A stretch of 64,000 nucleotides of DNA from Paenibacillus sp. FSL K6-3182 (lineage in GTDB: Bacteria > Bacillota > Bacilli > Paenibacillales > Paenibacillaceae): the NCBI RefSeq assembly GCF_037976325.1, contig NZ_CP150265.1:3529501-3593500 (forward strand), written 5' to 3'. Shown here piece by piece: positions 28,069 through 38,500 of the stretch. A model generated the notes under the pieces. It was not told the DNA's origin and did not search any database. It saw nothing but the letters and a program-made list of their open reading frames with translations. The translations under genes were made by a program, and so were the position numbers. Position 1 is the stretch's first letter. Every line of letters begins with the position of its first letter.

Positions 28069-28310
28069 GCTCGATCTATATAAGTGGGATAGTACAGTTC
28101 AATAAGTTCGAATAGTAAACGGATGGACAACCGCAACTGCAAAAAAGACGGCAGCTGCGGTTTCACTATTGTTAGCATATTCCGACCAAGGCCAGCCTTC
28201 ATGGTTCGCCGCTGTTTCATTTTTATGGTCAGTCTATAACGATGACCAAAAATGCTTTAGCTAAAGGAATATAGGAGTGACAAAATAATTCAAATAAATA
28301 ATCAGTGATT
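28069..28310. other. Gene-free stretch with possible degenerate array repeat
   Basis: A hairpin CCGCAACTGC / GCAGCTGCGG at about 28130-28159, preceded by AGTAAACGG, may be an eroded array unit. No gene seen. Confidence 0.35.
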
Positions 28311-28385
28311 GTGATACAAGCCATAGATGTCCGATGACAAGAATATGTACCGATTGCCGATGAGCCAACGGGCAGTATAAAGTAA
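28311..28385 (+). repeat. Family-C repeat head fused to an array B half-site
   Basis: Head GATGTCCGATGACAAGAA then TATGTACCGATTGCCGATG, running directly into GAGCCAACGGGCAGTATA. The terminator and long hairpin of other family-C copies are missing. Confidence 0.7.
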
Positions 28386-28477
28386 CAAATCCGAAAAAAA
28401 TACGTCTAAATATTGGAAGCTATAGTGTTAAATGTTATGAAATAAAAAAACTTCGCACAATGAAAGGAGAAATCGTA

Positions 28478-28729
28478 ATGACAAGGAACAATATCAGTGA
28501 ACCAGAGAATGGTAATACCATTACTCCACAAAAACCGTCTACACCTCCTAATCCTGCAATGGCACGCTTGTATGTTGATGGCCATATGGGGAAAGATGTG
28601 GTCAAGGCTATTGAGATCATCGGCTATGATGCTTCCAGTCAGACTTATACAACTGTTGATTTGTTTGGTAGGCAAAATGACACAGGGGATTATGTGGTTG
28701 GAATCCGATTGGAGAAATTAATTGTTTAA
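28478..28729 (+). CDS. Small protein, unknown (between two family-C repeats)
   Basis: 83 residues from the ATG at 28478, chosen for AAAGGAG upstream (an earlier ATG at 28460 has no site). It begins with a Pro/Thr-rich stretch, then a beta-type segment (MARLYVDGHMGKDVVKAIEI, then YTTVDLFGRQ). No known domain. It is bracketed by family-C copies at 28311 and 28818. Confidence 0.6.
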   Translation: MTRNNISEPENGNTITPQKPSTPPNPAMARLYVDGHMGKDVVKAIEIIGYDASSQTYTTVDLFGRQNDTGDYVVGIRLEKLIV

Positions 28730-28817
28730 ATAAATTTGTGTAATACATGAACCGTAATGGTCAAAATAAAGATCATCCTTTTGTTATAAGAGGTCGGGAA
28801 ACATAAGTTCAGAAACG

Positions 28818-28954
28818 GTTATCGGTACACATTCTTGTCATCCGATGTCAGAGGACAACAACATAAATGTATTGGAAACCGCCTAAACAGCGGTTTTTTT
28901 GTTGTAAGGATATATGTACTTGTCCAAGCCTGAAGACAAGTACATATATCCTTA
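28818..28954 (+). repeat. Family-C repeat with terminator and long hairpin
   Basis: An inverted head (TCGGTACACATTCTTGTCATC) precedes a direct head GATGTCAGAGGACAACAAC. Then a terminator ACCGC/GCGGT + T7 (28878-28900) and a 17-bp perfect hairpin AAGGATATATGTACTTG / CAAGTACATATATCCTT (28906-28953) with a 14-nt loop. Confidence 0.8.
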
Positions 28955-29260
28955 GCCGAGATTGAAAAGAACATATACGCATAACCGATTAATCTTGAGA
29001 TAAGGAACTATCGTTAACTCTATGCTATCCCAGCTAATAATAAGCAGCAGAGAAGGCAACGGGAGAATGCCTTCTCTTTTGATTGCCGAACGATGTCTTA
29101 ATAAAAACGAAGTGCCAGCGGTGATAAGTTTTTGATATTGTAATTGGGAATCAAAACTGAGTTGGATCATTGAAGCTGTGTTCAGCTTGACCAAGCTTGA
29201 AACCTTTACGTTTCCAACTTGTTTTGTCGGTGGGGAGTGCTCATTCGCCTTCATCGCACT
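28955..29260. other. Gene-free stretch
   Basis: Holds a hairpin AGAGAAGGCA / TGCCTTCTCT + TTTT (about 29049-29080). An AACTATCGTT near 29006 may be a reversed scrap of array half-site A. A minus-strand frame over it has no convincing ribosome site. Confidence 0.4.
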
Positions 29261-29836
29261 TTAGAGCTTCCTTAAATGAGGTTCATATTTATTCAAAGGC
29301 GTATTACATTGTCCATCATTCGGTGCCCAAACAGCGATGTTTAATGTTTCCAATATGTCTTGAGAAGATACATAACGGTCTTCATTAGTTAGATGCGGTT
29401 TTGTATCTGTTGTGAATTCTGTCCAGTTCATTTCCGCGGGTGTCCTTTTTCGGGCTTTAGGTGACCTATCAAAGTATCCAATATTTAAAATACCGGCAAA
29501 CTTCTCCCCTGCCTTCAGGCCAATTTCATTAAAAAATGACGGATTGTTCAGCAATGGGTCCGTGTACCAGAGCATTCCCAAACCGTTTTCCCAACCAACC
29601 AATTGAAGGTTTTGCATGATGCTGCAGACGGCGGCATAATTGTTGTCACGCTGTCGATGATTTTCTGAAGATGCCGCAATAAAAACTAGATGAACTGGCG
29701 TATTAAGAATGGATTTGGTGAGAAATCCCGTTAATTTTGACGGGATCAATTTACCAAGCCGACTGTCTATTACTTTGGCAAACATGCTCTCTGCCAGTCG
29801 CAAACGCGATTCCATGGAGTCATAATAAATGCAACG
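29261..29836 (-). pseudogene. Nitroreductase-family remnant fused behind a broken IS110 transposase
   Basis: This shares one reading frame with the IS110 fragment upstream. The sequence is nitroreductase-like: SILNTPVHLVFIAASSE, RQRDNNYAAVCSIMQNLQLV, GLGMLWYT, then RKRTPAEMNW. After that a second nitroreductase N-terminal motif (DILETLNIAVWAPNDG) starts and is cut off, so the source was probably a tandem-domain nitroreductase. Its own N terminus is missing. The flavin site is incomplete, so it is not expected to be active. Confidence 0.65.
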
Positions 29837-30323
29837 CCACGTGTCCCGGTTGGCCATGAGAATCCGGAGTTCCTCATAGGCTTCTGGGTTGAACTGGACA
29901 GGGGAATAGTAGCCATTTTTGACCCTATCTGCGATGACGAGTACGTCTTTGTGGTCGCTTTTGGAAGGGTTATTGTCGCGGTTTTCCTTGTTCTTTTTGA
30001 CGAGGTGGGGATTTACGAGAACAGCCTCAATTCCTTTTGATGAAAGCCAGCGAGCCAGGCTGAACCAGTAGTGGCCGGTAGGCTCCATGCCGACGATAAC
30101 TTTGCTAAGCTTGAATGATTTGAGCAGATCTTGAATTCATAGGCCGAACCGCCCAAACCCTTCATCATGACTGCCGAATTCTAGCGACGAACCCAGAAAC
30201 ACCACGATAGCTGACTGCACGAGCGACATGATTCTCCTGGGCAATATCTACTCCGACAACTAGATGGAATGAGGAAATGTTTTCAATGCGTTGATTTTGT
30301 TTATCCTGTGATTTAAACTTCAT
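29837..30323 (-). pseudogene. IS110-family transposase N-terminal part, frameshifted
   Basis: From an ATG at 30323 the N terminus reads FHLVVGVDIAQENHVARAVS with the first DEDD Asp. The frame then shifts and stops, and resumes at 30088 as GMEPTGHYW, VNPHLVKKNKE and DHKDVLVIA. The C-terminal transposase domain is absent, replaced by nitroreductase sequence. Confidence 0.75.
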
Positions 30324-30427
30324 AGTAGAGCGACCTCCTAATGGTGAGATTAAAGGGCTGTAGACCCGTTTCCAACTCCCATATTACAGAGGCGCTCTTT
30401 TTCATGCAAAGTCCAAAATATTCGTTT

Positions 30428-30458
30428 TACAGGAATTCTAACGGGCAGGATAGTTTAA
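30428..30458 (+). repeat. Array repeat, solo B half-site
   Basis: AATTCTAACGGGCAGGATAG then TTTAATC. Its A half and hairpin are absent, perhaps lost with the adjoining IS110 insertion. Confidence 0.75.
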
Positions 30459-30533
30459 TCATTTTCGCGATTAACTTCAATTAGTGGGTTTATAAATATG
30501 TCCGTATCTCGGTTTAAATTTGAAGGAGGAACA

Positions 30534-30560
30534 AATAAGCCGTAGGGCTTATTTTTTTTA
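30534..30560 (+). terminator. Hairpin with T-run upstream of the DUF2975 gene
   Basis: AATAAGCC / GGGCTTATT followed by T-run; no clear gene upstream. It may be a leader or the end of a lost cassette gene. Confidence 0.55.
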
Positions 30561-30649
30561 ATAACTTGTGGGGTTCAAACGAAGGAAACGATGTATTTTT
30601 ATTGTAAAACGATAAATAAAGTGATAAAATCAAAAATGAGGTGAAATAG

Positions 30650-31123
30650 ATGAAAAAAGAGACGCTCTTTTTAAAAATTGTTCTGGTTGTTATGGCAATT
30701 CCTGCATTAGTGATGTGTTTTTATGGAATCCCAGCGATGGCGCATAGTATGATGCCGGATTTCCCGGATATTAAAGTTTATCTTTCCGCTTTGGCTGCGT
30801 ATGTGGCGTCTATTGCGTATTTATTTACGCTACTTCAGGCATTAAAGCTTCTCAGGTACATTGATACAAATACTGCTTTTTCACAAACCTCTGTTTTAGC
30901 GCTTAAGAAAATAAAGCAAGCGGCGGTTGTCGTATCACTCATGTTTGCATGTAATCTCCCGCTTTTCTACTTTGTAGCTGACGGCGCAGATGCACCAGGC
31001 GTCATGGTCATTGGGCTAATTATAACCTGTGCGCCAGTCGTAATCGCAGTATTTGCCGCAGTTCTTGAGAAACTGCTCAAAAACGCGATCGAGCTCAAAG
31101 AAGAACAGGAGTTGACCGTATGA
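30650..31123 (+). CDS. DUF2975-family membrane protein
   Basis: 157 residues with four hydrophobic segments (about 8-30, 42-66, 90-112, 118-140), the pattern of DUF2975 (B. subtilis YoaS type). The family is nearly always paired with a small HTH protein, as here, with an ATGA overlap. The pair is thought to be a regulator with its membrane partner; the function is not established. GAGGTG lies upstream. Confidence 0.8.
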   Translation: MKKETLFLKIVLVVMAIPALVMCFYGIPAMAHSMMPDFPDIKVYLSALAAYVASIAYLFTLLQALKLLRYIDTNTAFSQTSVLALKKIKQAAVVVSLMFACNLPLFYFVADGADAPGVMVIGLIITCAPVVIAVFAAVLEKLLKNAIELKEEQELTV

Positions 31124-31323
31124 TAGTGGTTAACATTGACGTCATGCTTGCAAAGCGGAAAATGAGCGTTACTGAGCTATCCGAGAAAGTCGGCATTACA
31201 ATGGCGAACCTGTCGATACTTAAAAACGGAAAAGCGAAAGCCATTCGAATCTCAACACTCGAAGCGATCTGCAAAGCACTCGCTTGCCAGCCTGGAGATA
31301 TTCTCGAGTATCGGCAGGATTGA
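31120..31323 (+). CDS. Small XRE-family HTH regulator (YozG type)
   Basis: 67 residues, essentially one Cro/CI-type HTH (MSVTELSEKVGITMANLSILK, then STLEAICKALACQPGDILEY). It overlaps the DUF2975 gene by four bases (ATGA), so translation is coupled. Confidence 0.88.
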   Translation: MIVVNIDVMLAKRKMSVTELSEKVGITMANLSILKNGKAKAIRISTLEAICKALACQPGDILEYRQD

Positions 31324-31583
31324 ATAAAATAAAAAAACCGCCGTACATTGCGGATGTAAGTAATGATGAAGAGTTCGAAAGCTATATCAATCCTAACGAC
31401 TACATAGCCTTCGCCTTTGAGGCTAATGGCAATATGACACTATACCATAAGAATAACTCATCAATAATAATGCTTGCTCATAACCATTGTTTAACCGGGT
31501 GGCAAGAACATAGTAACATTGCAAGCCGCAATTTATGCGGCTTTTTTATTTTATGTTATCAAGTTCTTGCCAAAATGATATGA
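31324..31583 (+). pseudogene. Possible SMI1/KNR4-like (SUKH) fragment
   Basis: The frame follows the HTH gene without its own start signal. PYIADVSNDEEFESYI and YIAFAFEANGNMTLYHKNN resemble the middle of SUKH-type immunity proteins, but only a short piece is present. The 3' part overlaps a terminator hairpin (31523-31548), so the coding part ends before that. Confidence 0.35.
31523..31548 (+). terminator. Intrinsic terminator after the DUF2975/HTH operon
   Basis: AAGCCGCA / TGCGGCTT followed by TTTTT. Confidence 0.8.
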
Positions 31584-31630
31584 CATGAACGTGTTAACAT
31601 TTCTGATAAGTGAAAAGGGGATATGGTTTA

Positions 31631-31765
31631 GTTTCTTATGAAGTTTATTGTGAGAATGACATACCTGAGTCATAGATTTGGGATAAAAATGAACTTAGCG
31701 GTGATAGTAAAGAACACTTAGAGGATAAGATTCATTCATTACTAAAGGGAGCGTTCAAAAAGTAA
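31631..31765 (+). pseudogene. Decayed cassette ORF
   Basis: One frame reads VSYEVYCENDIPES, then TAG, then IWDKNELSGDSKEHLEDKIH to a TAA about 50 bases before array unit 5. A short decayed gene of unknown kind. Confidence 0.4.
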
Positions 31766-31816
31766 ATTCTTTAGATAGTTGGCAATGATGAAGAATTAAT
31801 TGAAGTAAAGAAATAA

Positions 31817-31928
31817 AAGTTCCATTTTGCTAACGGGAGAATTTAGTTGAATACAACAGGGAGCAGATTGCGATCGGGCAGCTGCTCCATTTTTCATTAA
31901 GCTAAAGGGCAGGATAGTTTAATGATTG
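31817..31928 (+). repeat. Array repeat unit 5 (A - hairpin - B)
   Basis: A: TGCTAACGGGAGAATTTAG then TTGAA; hairpin GGAGCAG/CTGCTCC (31860-31890); B: ATTAAGCTAAAGGGCAG then GATAGTTTAA. Confidence 0.85.
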
Positions 31929-32002
31929 GGGCTATAAGGCTGTACTAGATAGAACAATGTATAGTGTACTGTTGAGCTATGGTCAAATACTAGTATCAAA
32001 AT

Positions 32003-33241
32003 TTAACATAGCCTAGATTTTAAATATTGCACCCACATCCCGTGCAGCTCAGCTTCCGATACTTGAAATGCGCCTTGAAAATCAGTGGCATCGCGTATGA
32101 ATTTGTTGAGCGCATCTGAACTGTATGAATGGATGAGATATTCTACGATCAAGTGCGAGAATCCATATCCCCCTATCTTCTCGAAATCCCAGGTATCATT
32201 AGTTAATGCTTGAAAACTAGGGACAGCGTTATTTTGAATCGCTTCGGAGGTGCTATACTGGATATATTCTTGTGACATTTGTTTGGCTTCATGCCCGCCG
32301 AGCCCGTGTGTAAGCCATTTCGGTGCCAACGGATTAATATCCTTCACTAACCACATCGTAAACAAGCTTATAGTGTGCCGTAGTACCGATTGATACGTAT
32401 GTTCAGGGCCTGGGTTGAGTGGGGATACGATTTTAATTTTATTATCTTCATAGGTTCCCATAAACCATATGGGCGCATCCGGCTCGTTTATTGCTTCATG
32501 AAAAGTGGGCAGATCCGGATAGATCTCAATAGCGATTTTCTGAGAAGGTCGATGACGATAGGTTGTAATAATTCGATCTACATTGCTTTTCAACTCTTCA
32601 AATAAGTCATGGTATACCTTGTTCATACCATCATTCTTGGAGGAAGCCTCGCTTTTATCCACAATTGATATCAATTCTTTAATAGACATGATTGTAATGT
32701 CACCCCATTCTTTTAATTCTTTTTTTAGTTTGTTTAAGGCACGATAGAGTCTGTTCTTGACTGCGCTTTCAGGCATCCCGATGATTTTGGATATTTCCAA
32801 TAAAGTGCAATCGACGAAAAAACGCAATGATATGATTTGCTGATCCAATTCATTCAATTGGGCTAATGCAGCACTAATATCAAGACGGATATCGACATCT
32901 CTAGCAATATCGAGGGATATCGATTGGGACTGAAAATCGATTACTTCGTGCACCATTTCTTTATTTCGTGATCTCGTGCGATACTCGTTTTTCACAATAT
33001 TTTGCGCGATTTTGAATAGCCAAGTAAATATACTGGAGTTACACTTAAACAAGTGAAAGTTTTCCATTGCTTTTAAATAAGCTTGTTGCGTTAAGTCATC
33101 GGCAGTTGCCGAATTTGTCTTTACTGCAATATAATTTCGAATTCTATCTCGATATTGATTATAAATGGCTTCGAAATGCTGGATGTGCTCCTGCTCCTCC
33201 GGAAGAACAGGGATTTTCATTTTGTCTTGAGCTCGTGACAC
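32003..33241 (-). CDS. ECF-type sigma factor fused to a degenerate peptidase-like domain
   Basis: 412 residues from a GTG at 33241 (AGGAGG eight bases upstream). Sigma region 2 is at ~20-95 (DDLTQQAYLKAMENF, IFTWLFKIAQNIVKNEYR) and region 4 at ~125-185 (LNELDQQIISLRFF, LLEISKIIGMPESAVKNRLYRAL). The C-terminal ~210 residues resemble gluzincin/peptidase_MA domains (SVLRHTISLF, PKWLTHGLGGHEA), but the HExxH zinc motif reads His-Thr-Ile-Ser-Leu, so it is probably a sensor or binding domain. It lies between two array repeats but opposite to them. Confidence 0.8.
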   Translation of the reverse strand: MSRAQDKMKIPVLPEEQEHIQHFEAIYNQYRDRIRNYIAVKTNSATADDLTQQAYLKAMENFHLFKCNSSIFTWLFKIAQNIVKNEYRTRSRNKEMVHEVIDFQSQSISLDIARDVDIRLDISAALAQLNELDQQIISLRFFVDCTLLEISKIIGMPESAVKNRLYRALNKLKKELKEWGDITIMSIKELISIVDKSEASSKNDGMNKVYHDLFEELKSNVDRIITTYRHRPSQKIAIEIYPDLPTFHEAINEPDAPIWFMGTYEDNKIKIVSPLNPGPEHTYQSVLRHTISLFTMWLVKDINPLAPKWLTHGLGGHEAKQMSQEYIQYSTSEAIQNNAVPSFQALTNDTWDFEKIGGYGFSHLIVEYLIHSYSSDALNKFIRDATDFQGAFQVSEAELHGMWVQYLKSRLC

Positions 33242-33473
33242 CAGTAGTACCTCCTCCTGAACTTACAATTCATTAGACACCGAAGGGAGGTGAAAAGCCA
33301 CATCATTTTAAAATAATTTTACACGACGCCACTCCACTTTTTTTAAACCCCGAAAAAGCAAAGCGTAAAGGCAATTCAGCTATGTGGTATTAAGTGAGGA
33401 TTACCAACTTTTATAATAGTACTCGTGACTTTGCTCATCTTGATTGGAATCTTTCAATTTATAACCCCCCAAC
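33242..33473. other. Upstream region of the sigma-factor gene
   Basis: No gene seen; it includes the minus-strand ribosome site at 33250-33257. Confidence 0.4.
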
Positions 33474-33574
33474 CAATTGAACTAACGGGACACTATAGCT
33501 TAACATTCACTATGACGAGGCTGCCGGTATGAATCGGCAGCCTTGTTGAGCTAACGGGCAGTATAGCATAATAT
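33474..33574 (+). repeat. Array repeat unit 6 (A - hairpin - B), well preserved
   Basis: A: GAACTAACGGGACACTATAG then CTTAA; hairpin GAGGCTGCCG/CGGCAGCCTT (33517-33544); B: GAGCTAACGGGCAGTATAG. Confidence 0.9.
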
Positions 33575-33760
33575 TGAACTTTATAAAAAAGGAACTTTTT
33601 ATTAACGATGTGCGTCTATACTTACATGAATAATGATTTCCAATTATGTCCAATAAGAAGATTTTCCCGAGGATTAATCACCTTTTTGGAGAGGAGTGCT
33701 AAAAAAAATGTTAGGGCTAAATAGCTACCACATTTACTTTTGATAAAAGGAGCTTTTAAA

Positions 33761-34615
33761 ATGAAAAAGGTTTTCTCAGGAGTATTCCTTGCATTGATTC
33801 TAATCATTACATCGTCGACTACTTATGCAGCAGGCACAAACATCAAAATAAAAGTTGACGGTTTTGTTATTGCATCCGATGTGAAACCCGAAATTAAGAA
33901 CAATCGTATAATGGTGCCGTTACGTGTTATCAGTGAAAATTTGGGAGCTAAGGTCAATTGGTCAAATTCTGAAATTACACTTACTAAAAGCGAAATAAAA
34001 GTAACATTAAAACTAAACAGCAGTACAGCAGTCATAAACGGTAAAACGGTACTGCTTGATGTAAAACCATTTATAAAAAATAATCGCACAATCGTTCCAC
34101 TTCGCTTTATTTCAGAAGCATTTGGCTGCACAGTCAATCACAAAAACTCCATCGTAACCGTTGATACTGAGCCATTAGTCATAGACGGTATAAAAGTGAA
34201 AGCATTGCAGCAGGAATACCATATGACTATGGGGGGCGTAGTACAGCGAATTCATGGGAATGCATATAACGAAACAATTTATAATATTTTTGTAGAAAAC
34301 ATAGGTAAAAGGGTCGAAGCTCCTGCTAGCTACTCTTGGAATCTTAATCTTGACATACCTGGGTCTTATTATAAAGATGGACAATATGATTTTGTAGGCC
34401 ACAAAGATAACAGCTTAGTTCGTTTTGATGTTTATTCTTTAATTCGTTCTTTTCCATCTGAACTTTTAACAGGATACCCAGAAATCTTGATTCATGACGT
34501 ATTTAAAGATGAGTGGTATTTGTTTAGCGATACTGCAATACAATCCATTAATCAGCTTATTGATACCGCTACAAAGAATGGTTTTCTGACGATTATAAGT
34601 AATACAGTTGTATAA
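33761..34615 (+). CDS. Exported stalk-domain (copper amine oxidase N-type) protein, cassette gene
   Basis: 284 residues from the ATG at 33761 (AAAGGAGC upstream). Signal peptide 1-23, then two consecutive stalk half-repeats: NNRIMVPLRVISENLGAKVN and NNRTIVPLRFISEAFGCTVN. The C-terminal ~150 residues have no recognisable domain. It ends 16 bases before an array repeat, in the same orientation. The role is unknown; such domains are common in Paenibacillus envelopes. Confidence 0.8.
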   Translation: MKKVFSGVFLALILIITSSTTYAAGTNIKIKVDGFVIASDVKPEIKNNRIMVPLRVISENLGAKVNWSNSEITLTKSEIKVTLKLNSSTAVINGKTVLLDVKPFIKNNRTIVPLRFISEAFGCTVNHKNSIVTVDTEPLVIDGIKVKALQQEYHMTMGGVVQRIHGNAYNETIYNIFVENIGKRVEAPASYSWNLNLDIPGSYYKDGQYDFVGHKDNSLVRFDVYSLIRSFPSELLTGYPEILIHDVFKDEWYLFSDTAIQSINQLIDTATKNGFLTIISNTVV

Positions 34616-34631
34616 AAGTATTTTTTCTTAT

Positions 34632-34701
34632 TGCACTAACGGGAAACTATAGCACAATAAATAAAGCGGTAGCCGACTCATAATAACCGGCTGCCGCTTT
34701 A
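34632..34701 (+). repeat. Array repeat unit 7 (A - hairpin; B lost)
   Basis: A: GCACTAACGGGAAACTATAG; hairpin AAAGCGGTAGCCG/CGGCTGCCGCTTT (34663-34700). The sequence after it (TTAAGCAAGC) keeps only the first bases of a B half-site. Confidence 0.8.
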
Positions 34702-34810
34702 TTAAGCAAGCTTCTTATTTTTCACAGCAGAAGAATGGTGTGTATTACGAGAATAGAAGATGTTGTAGATGTAACTTATTATTTTAAAACTGAATAACGA
34801 AACTACTTAG

Positions 34811-34972
34811 TGTTTGACACCAATGTCGGATGACACAAACATTGTCCGAATCAAGTTCGCATAAACTGCGGGCTTTTTTATTTATCGGCTCAAGTTCTTG
34901 TCAATTGACAATGTCAAGAACTTGAGCCGGTTGTCGATTTGTGACAAGAACATTGTCCGAATGCCGATAAGT
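34811..34972 (+). repeat. Family-C repeat with terminator and long hairpin
   Basis: Head AATGTCGGATGACACAAAC; weak terminator CGCATAAACTGCG + T6; hairpin CGGCTCAAGTTCTTG / CAAGAACTTGAGCCG (34886-34929) with a 14-nt loop; then a second head-like piece GACAAGAACATTGTCCGAAT. Confidence 0.8.
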
Positions 34973-35091
34973 TAAAATGTAGAGATCAACCAAGAGCACA
35001 AGACTTTCGTGGAGTCGAGTAAGGAAAACCAATTACGTTTGAGAACAGTTTAGAATGATTCGAGTGCTTCCTTAGTTGGTTTCCGCAAATC

Positions 35092-35310
35092 ATGTCGGAA
35101 CACGGGTACGAAGAGGTATTAGTCGGAATGGAGCCAACCGGCTATTATTGGCTGAATCTTGTCCATTACTCGAAGGAACAACATATATCTTGTGGCGTTG
35201 TTAACCCACTACATGTGAAGAAGAGCAAGGAGCTGGATGACAACTCACCGACCAAGAATGACGTGAAGGACGCCCAAATTATCGCACAGCTGCAAAAGTC
35301 TATTTTATAG
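35092..35310 (+). pseudogene. IS110-family transposase fragment
   Basis: Reads EEVLVGMEPTGYYWLNLVHY, then NPLHVKKSKELDDNSPTKND and VKDAQIIAQL, the middle of the IS110 DEDD domain, and stops early. Upstream to ~34980 there are faint remains of the N terminus with stops. It is a different IS110 from that at 29837. Confidence 0.75.
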
Positions 35311-35547
35311 AGTTCCGGATTCCATCAAGTAGATTTGATGGGATTTTATTTACTAATATAATGAAAATGTAAACAAATGTATATGAAAGTAAGAACTTAT
35401 CTATTTTTCTATGGCTAACACGTCTCATACTATTAACTGTGAGGAGGCCTCTTGGTTAAGAATGAGTGCCCGGGAATGCCGAGTACTCAAGTTAGCAGTA
35501 CGAAAAACCGAATATATCATCTCATACGAGGAAATGAGGATGAGGAA

Positions 35548-38500
35548 ATGCAGTCAAGCCGAAGGAATCAACAAAGATGTTCGTTATTGTTATCGTTGGT
35601 CTTATTTTTTTCTATCATATTTTCTGTTCATCCATCGATAACGTACGCAGACGGCACATCAAATGCAGAAGAAATCACGCAACAAGCACCGGATAACTTA
35701 CTACCGGAAACAGTGCCTGGTTCTGAAGTGGTTTCGGATCCTGAAACTGTCCCAGATGCCAACCTCGAAGAGCCATTCGCTATGCAGCAGCCAGGAATGG
35801 ATGCAGCACCAATGGCTTTAGCTAGCGTCCGAGAGAACTATGCGTTGAAGAAGGATGTGAAAGTATCCGGCAATGAAGTTCCGGACGGACTTTTTCCTAA
35901 ATATGCCGTCGATGGAGACTCGTCAACACGCTGGTCTTCCGATAAATACGACGATCAGTGGTTTGAAGTAGATTTAGGCGAAAAGAAGGAGATCGGTCAA
36001 GTTATCATTCGTTGGCAGACGCCAGCTACATCCTACCGCGTGCTGACCTCAGTCTATGGTGATAATTGGGAGAACATTACGCTTGAGAATGATGGCATTA
36101 TTAATTGCCAAGGTGGAACGGAAGTCCTAAATTTCCTTTCACGAGAAGCAAGATACGTCAAGTTTGTAGGGGTTGAGCGGAAACCGGCTGATGGCATTCT
36201 GTATGGGTACTCATTCTATGAGTTCGAGGTATACAGGGAAGATCCACTAGAGAAAATCATCAAAGGGATTCACGGCATTGAACCGATCAGTCAAGGACAG
36301 ACCGAGTTCCCATTCCCGGCTGTACCAGAAGGTTATCAAATCTCCATCTACGGATCGGATGCGCTGCCTGTCATTGACAAGGAAGGCGTCATTCACCCCC
36401 CATTGGTGGATAAAAAGGTTCATGTGATGCTGCAAGTACAAAGCATGGAGGACCCAACGCAGAAAGCGATAACGCCGTCTTTCGAAGTTACGGTCACAGG
36501 ATTAAATCAACAGATCGAAGGGCTGAATGAGGAACCGAAAGTAATTCCGTCCCTGCAAGAATGGATTGGGAGAACAGATCAATATACATTATCGTCTGCA
36601 GCGAAGATTGTCTATAATGACCCGTCGTTAGCCAAATCAGCAGCTATCGTCCAAGAAGATATGAAAGCGATTACGGGACGGGAATTGACTGTTACCCAAG
36701 GGACACCATCCATCGGAGATCTGTACTTGTCCTTAAATCCGACGGATAAGGTCTTAGGTCAAGAAGGTTACATACTCGATATCGGTGATTATGTAGCCAT
36801 TATGGCGCCGACGGTAAAGGGTGTCTTCAGCGGAACGCGTTCCGTGCTGCAAATTCTGAAGCAGGATGAAGGTCATGACCAGATTCCGAAGGGGCAGTCC
36901 CGCGACTATCCGAAATACGAGACACGCGGATTTATGATCGACGTGGCTCGCAAATTCTATACGATTGATTTCTTGCGGGATTACGTGAAGATGATGGCTT
37001 GGTATAAGATGACGGATTTGCAAATCCATTTGAATGATGATATAGGTAATCGCGGTACGTTTCGGTTAGAAAGCGAGAGGTATCCGAATTTATCAAGTAT
37101 AGATGGCTTTTATACGAAAGAAGAGTTCCGCGATTTGCAGCGGTTAGGTCAAGATTATGGTATTAATATTATACCTGAAATCGATACGCCGGGGCATTCG
37201 CGTGTTTTTACGACATTAGATCCTTCTCTGGGGACTGATTCGCATCTCGACGTCTCAAAACCCGAGACCGTCGAATTTGTCAAGAATTTGTGGAGTGAAT
37301 ATCTTGATGGCTGGAAAGGCGGAGACCCTACATTTCTCGGTCCTGATGTTCAAATTGGAACCGATGAATACAAAGGAAACACGGAAGATTTCAGAAAATA
37401 TATGGATACCATGATCAAATTCATCAATAGTAAAGGGAAACATCCTTTGTTGTGGGGCGGATTGCAAGAGTACGCCGGTAAGACACCGATCAGCAATGAA
37501 GCGACCATGGCGATCTGGCATTTACCGTATGGAGGACCGCAGCAAGCAATCGATCTTGGTTATAACATCATTAACATCAATAATAGCTATTTATATCTCG
37601 TACCCCGACTTTATGCCGATTATTTAAATACGTCACTCTTATATCAGGAATGGGAGCCTGTAAAATGGTACGGTGCGACGCTGCCTTTCGGCCATCCGCA
37701 ATTAAAAGGCGGCATGTTCGCACTTTGGAACGATATTTCGTATGAAGCGGGGCTATCGATGGATGATACCCATGTCCGCTTGCTCCCTGCCATGCAGGTC
37801 CTTTCCGAGAAAATGTGGCACGGCGCGAGAAGCGATGTAGACTACGACACCTTTGTGAAGACGGCCGCGAAGATGGGCGATGCGCCGAATACCCACCTTT
37901 CCTATGATGTGAAAGTCAAAAATACGGAAGGAAGCGTCCTTGATTATTCGTTCGAAAACAATTTCATCGACGCATCCGGTAACGGATACAATGCAAGAAG
38001 CAATAACGTCGATTTTGTCAAAGGAAAATATGGGCAAGGCGCCCACTTCAACGGCGGTACTAGTTATTTGAATACACCGCTCAACAGCTTAAACTTTGGT
38101 TGGACCGTCTCTATGTGGATTAACCCGGATGCGGACAATCCGGACGATACCGTATTAATGGAATCGCCTGCGGGAACGGTAAAATTAAAGCAACACGGCA
38201 CCAAGGGTAAATTAGGATTCTCTAAAGAAGGATATGATAGCGCATTCAATTACAAAGTGCCGGCTGGCCAATGGACTCATCTTCTCATCACGGGGGACAG
38301 CAATGGCGTCTCGCTCTATGTGAACGGGAATGAATACGTCGAGAAGCTGGCGCAGCCAGTGCAGCGCATTCAGACGCTTGTCCTGCCTGTCGCGAAAATC
38401 GGCGGCACAACCAACGCGTTTAAAGGAACAATCGATAACCTACAAGTCTATAATCGCTTCATTCCGCTGCTCGATGTGAACAACTATGCGCTGCATCAAG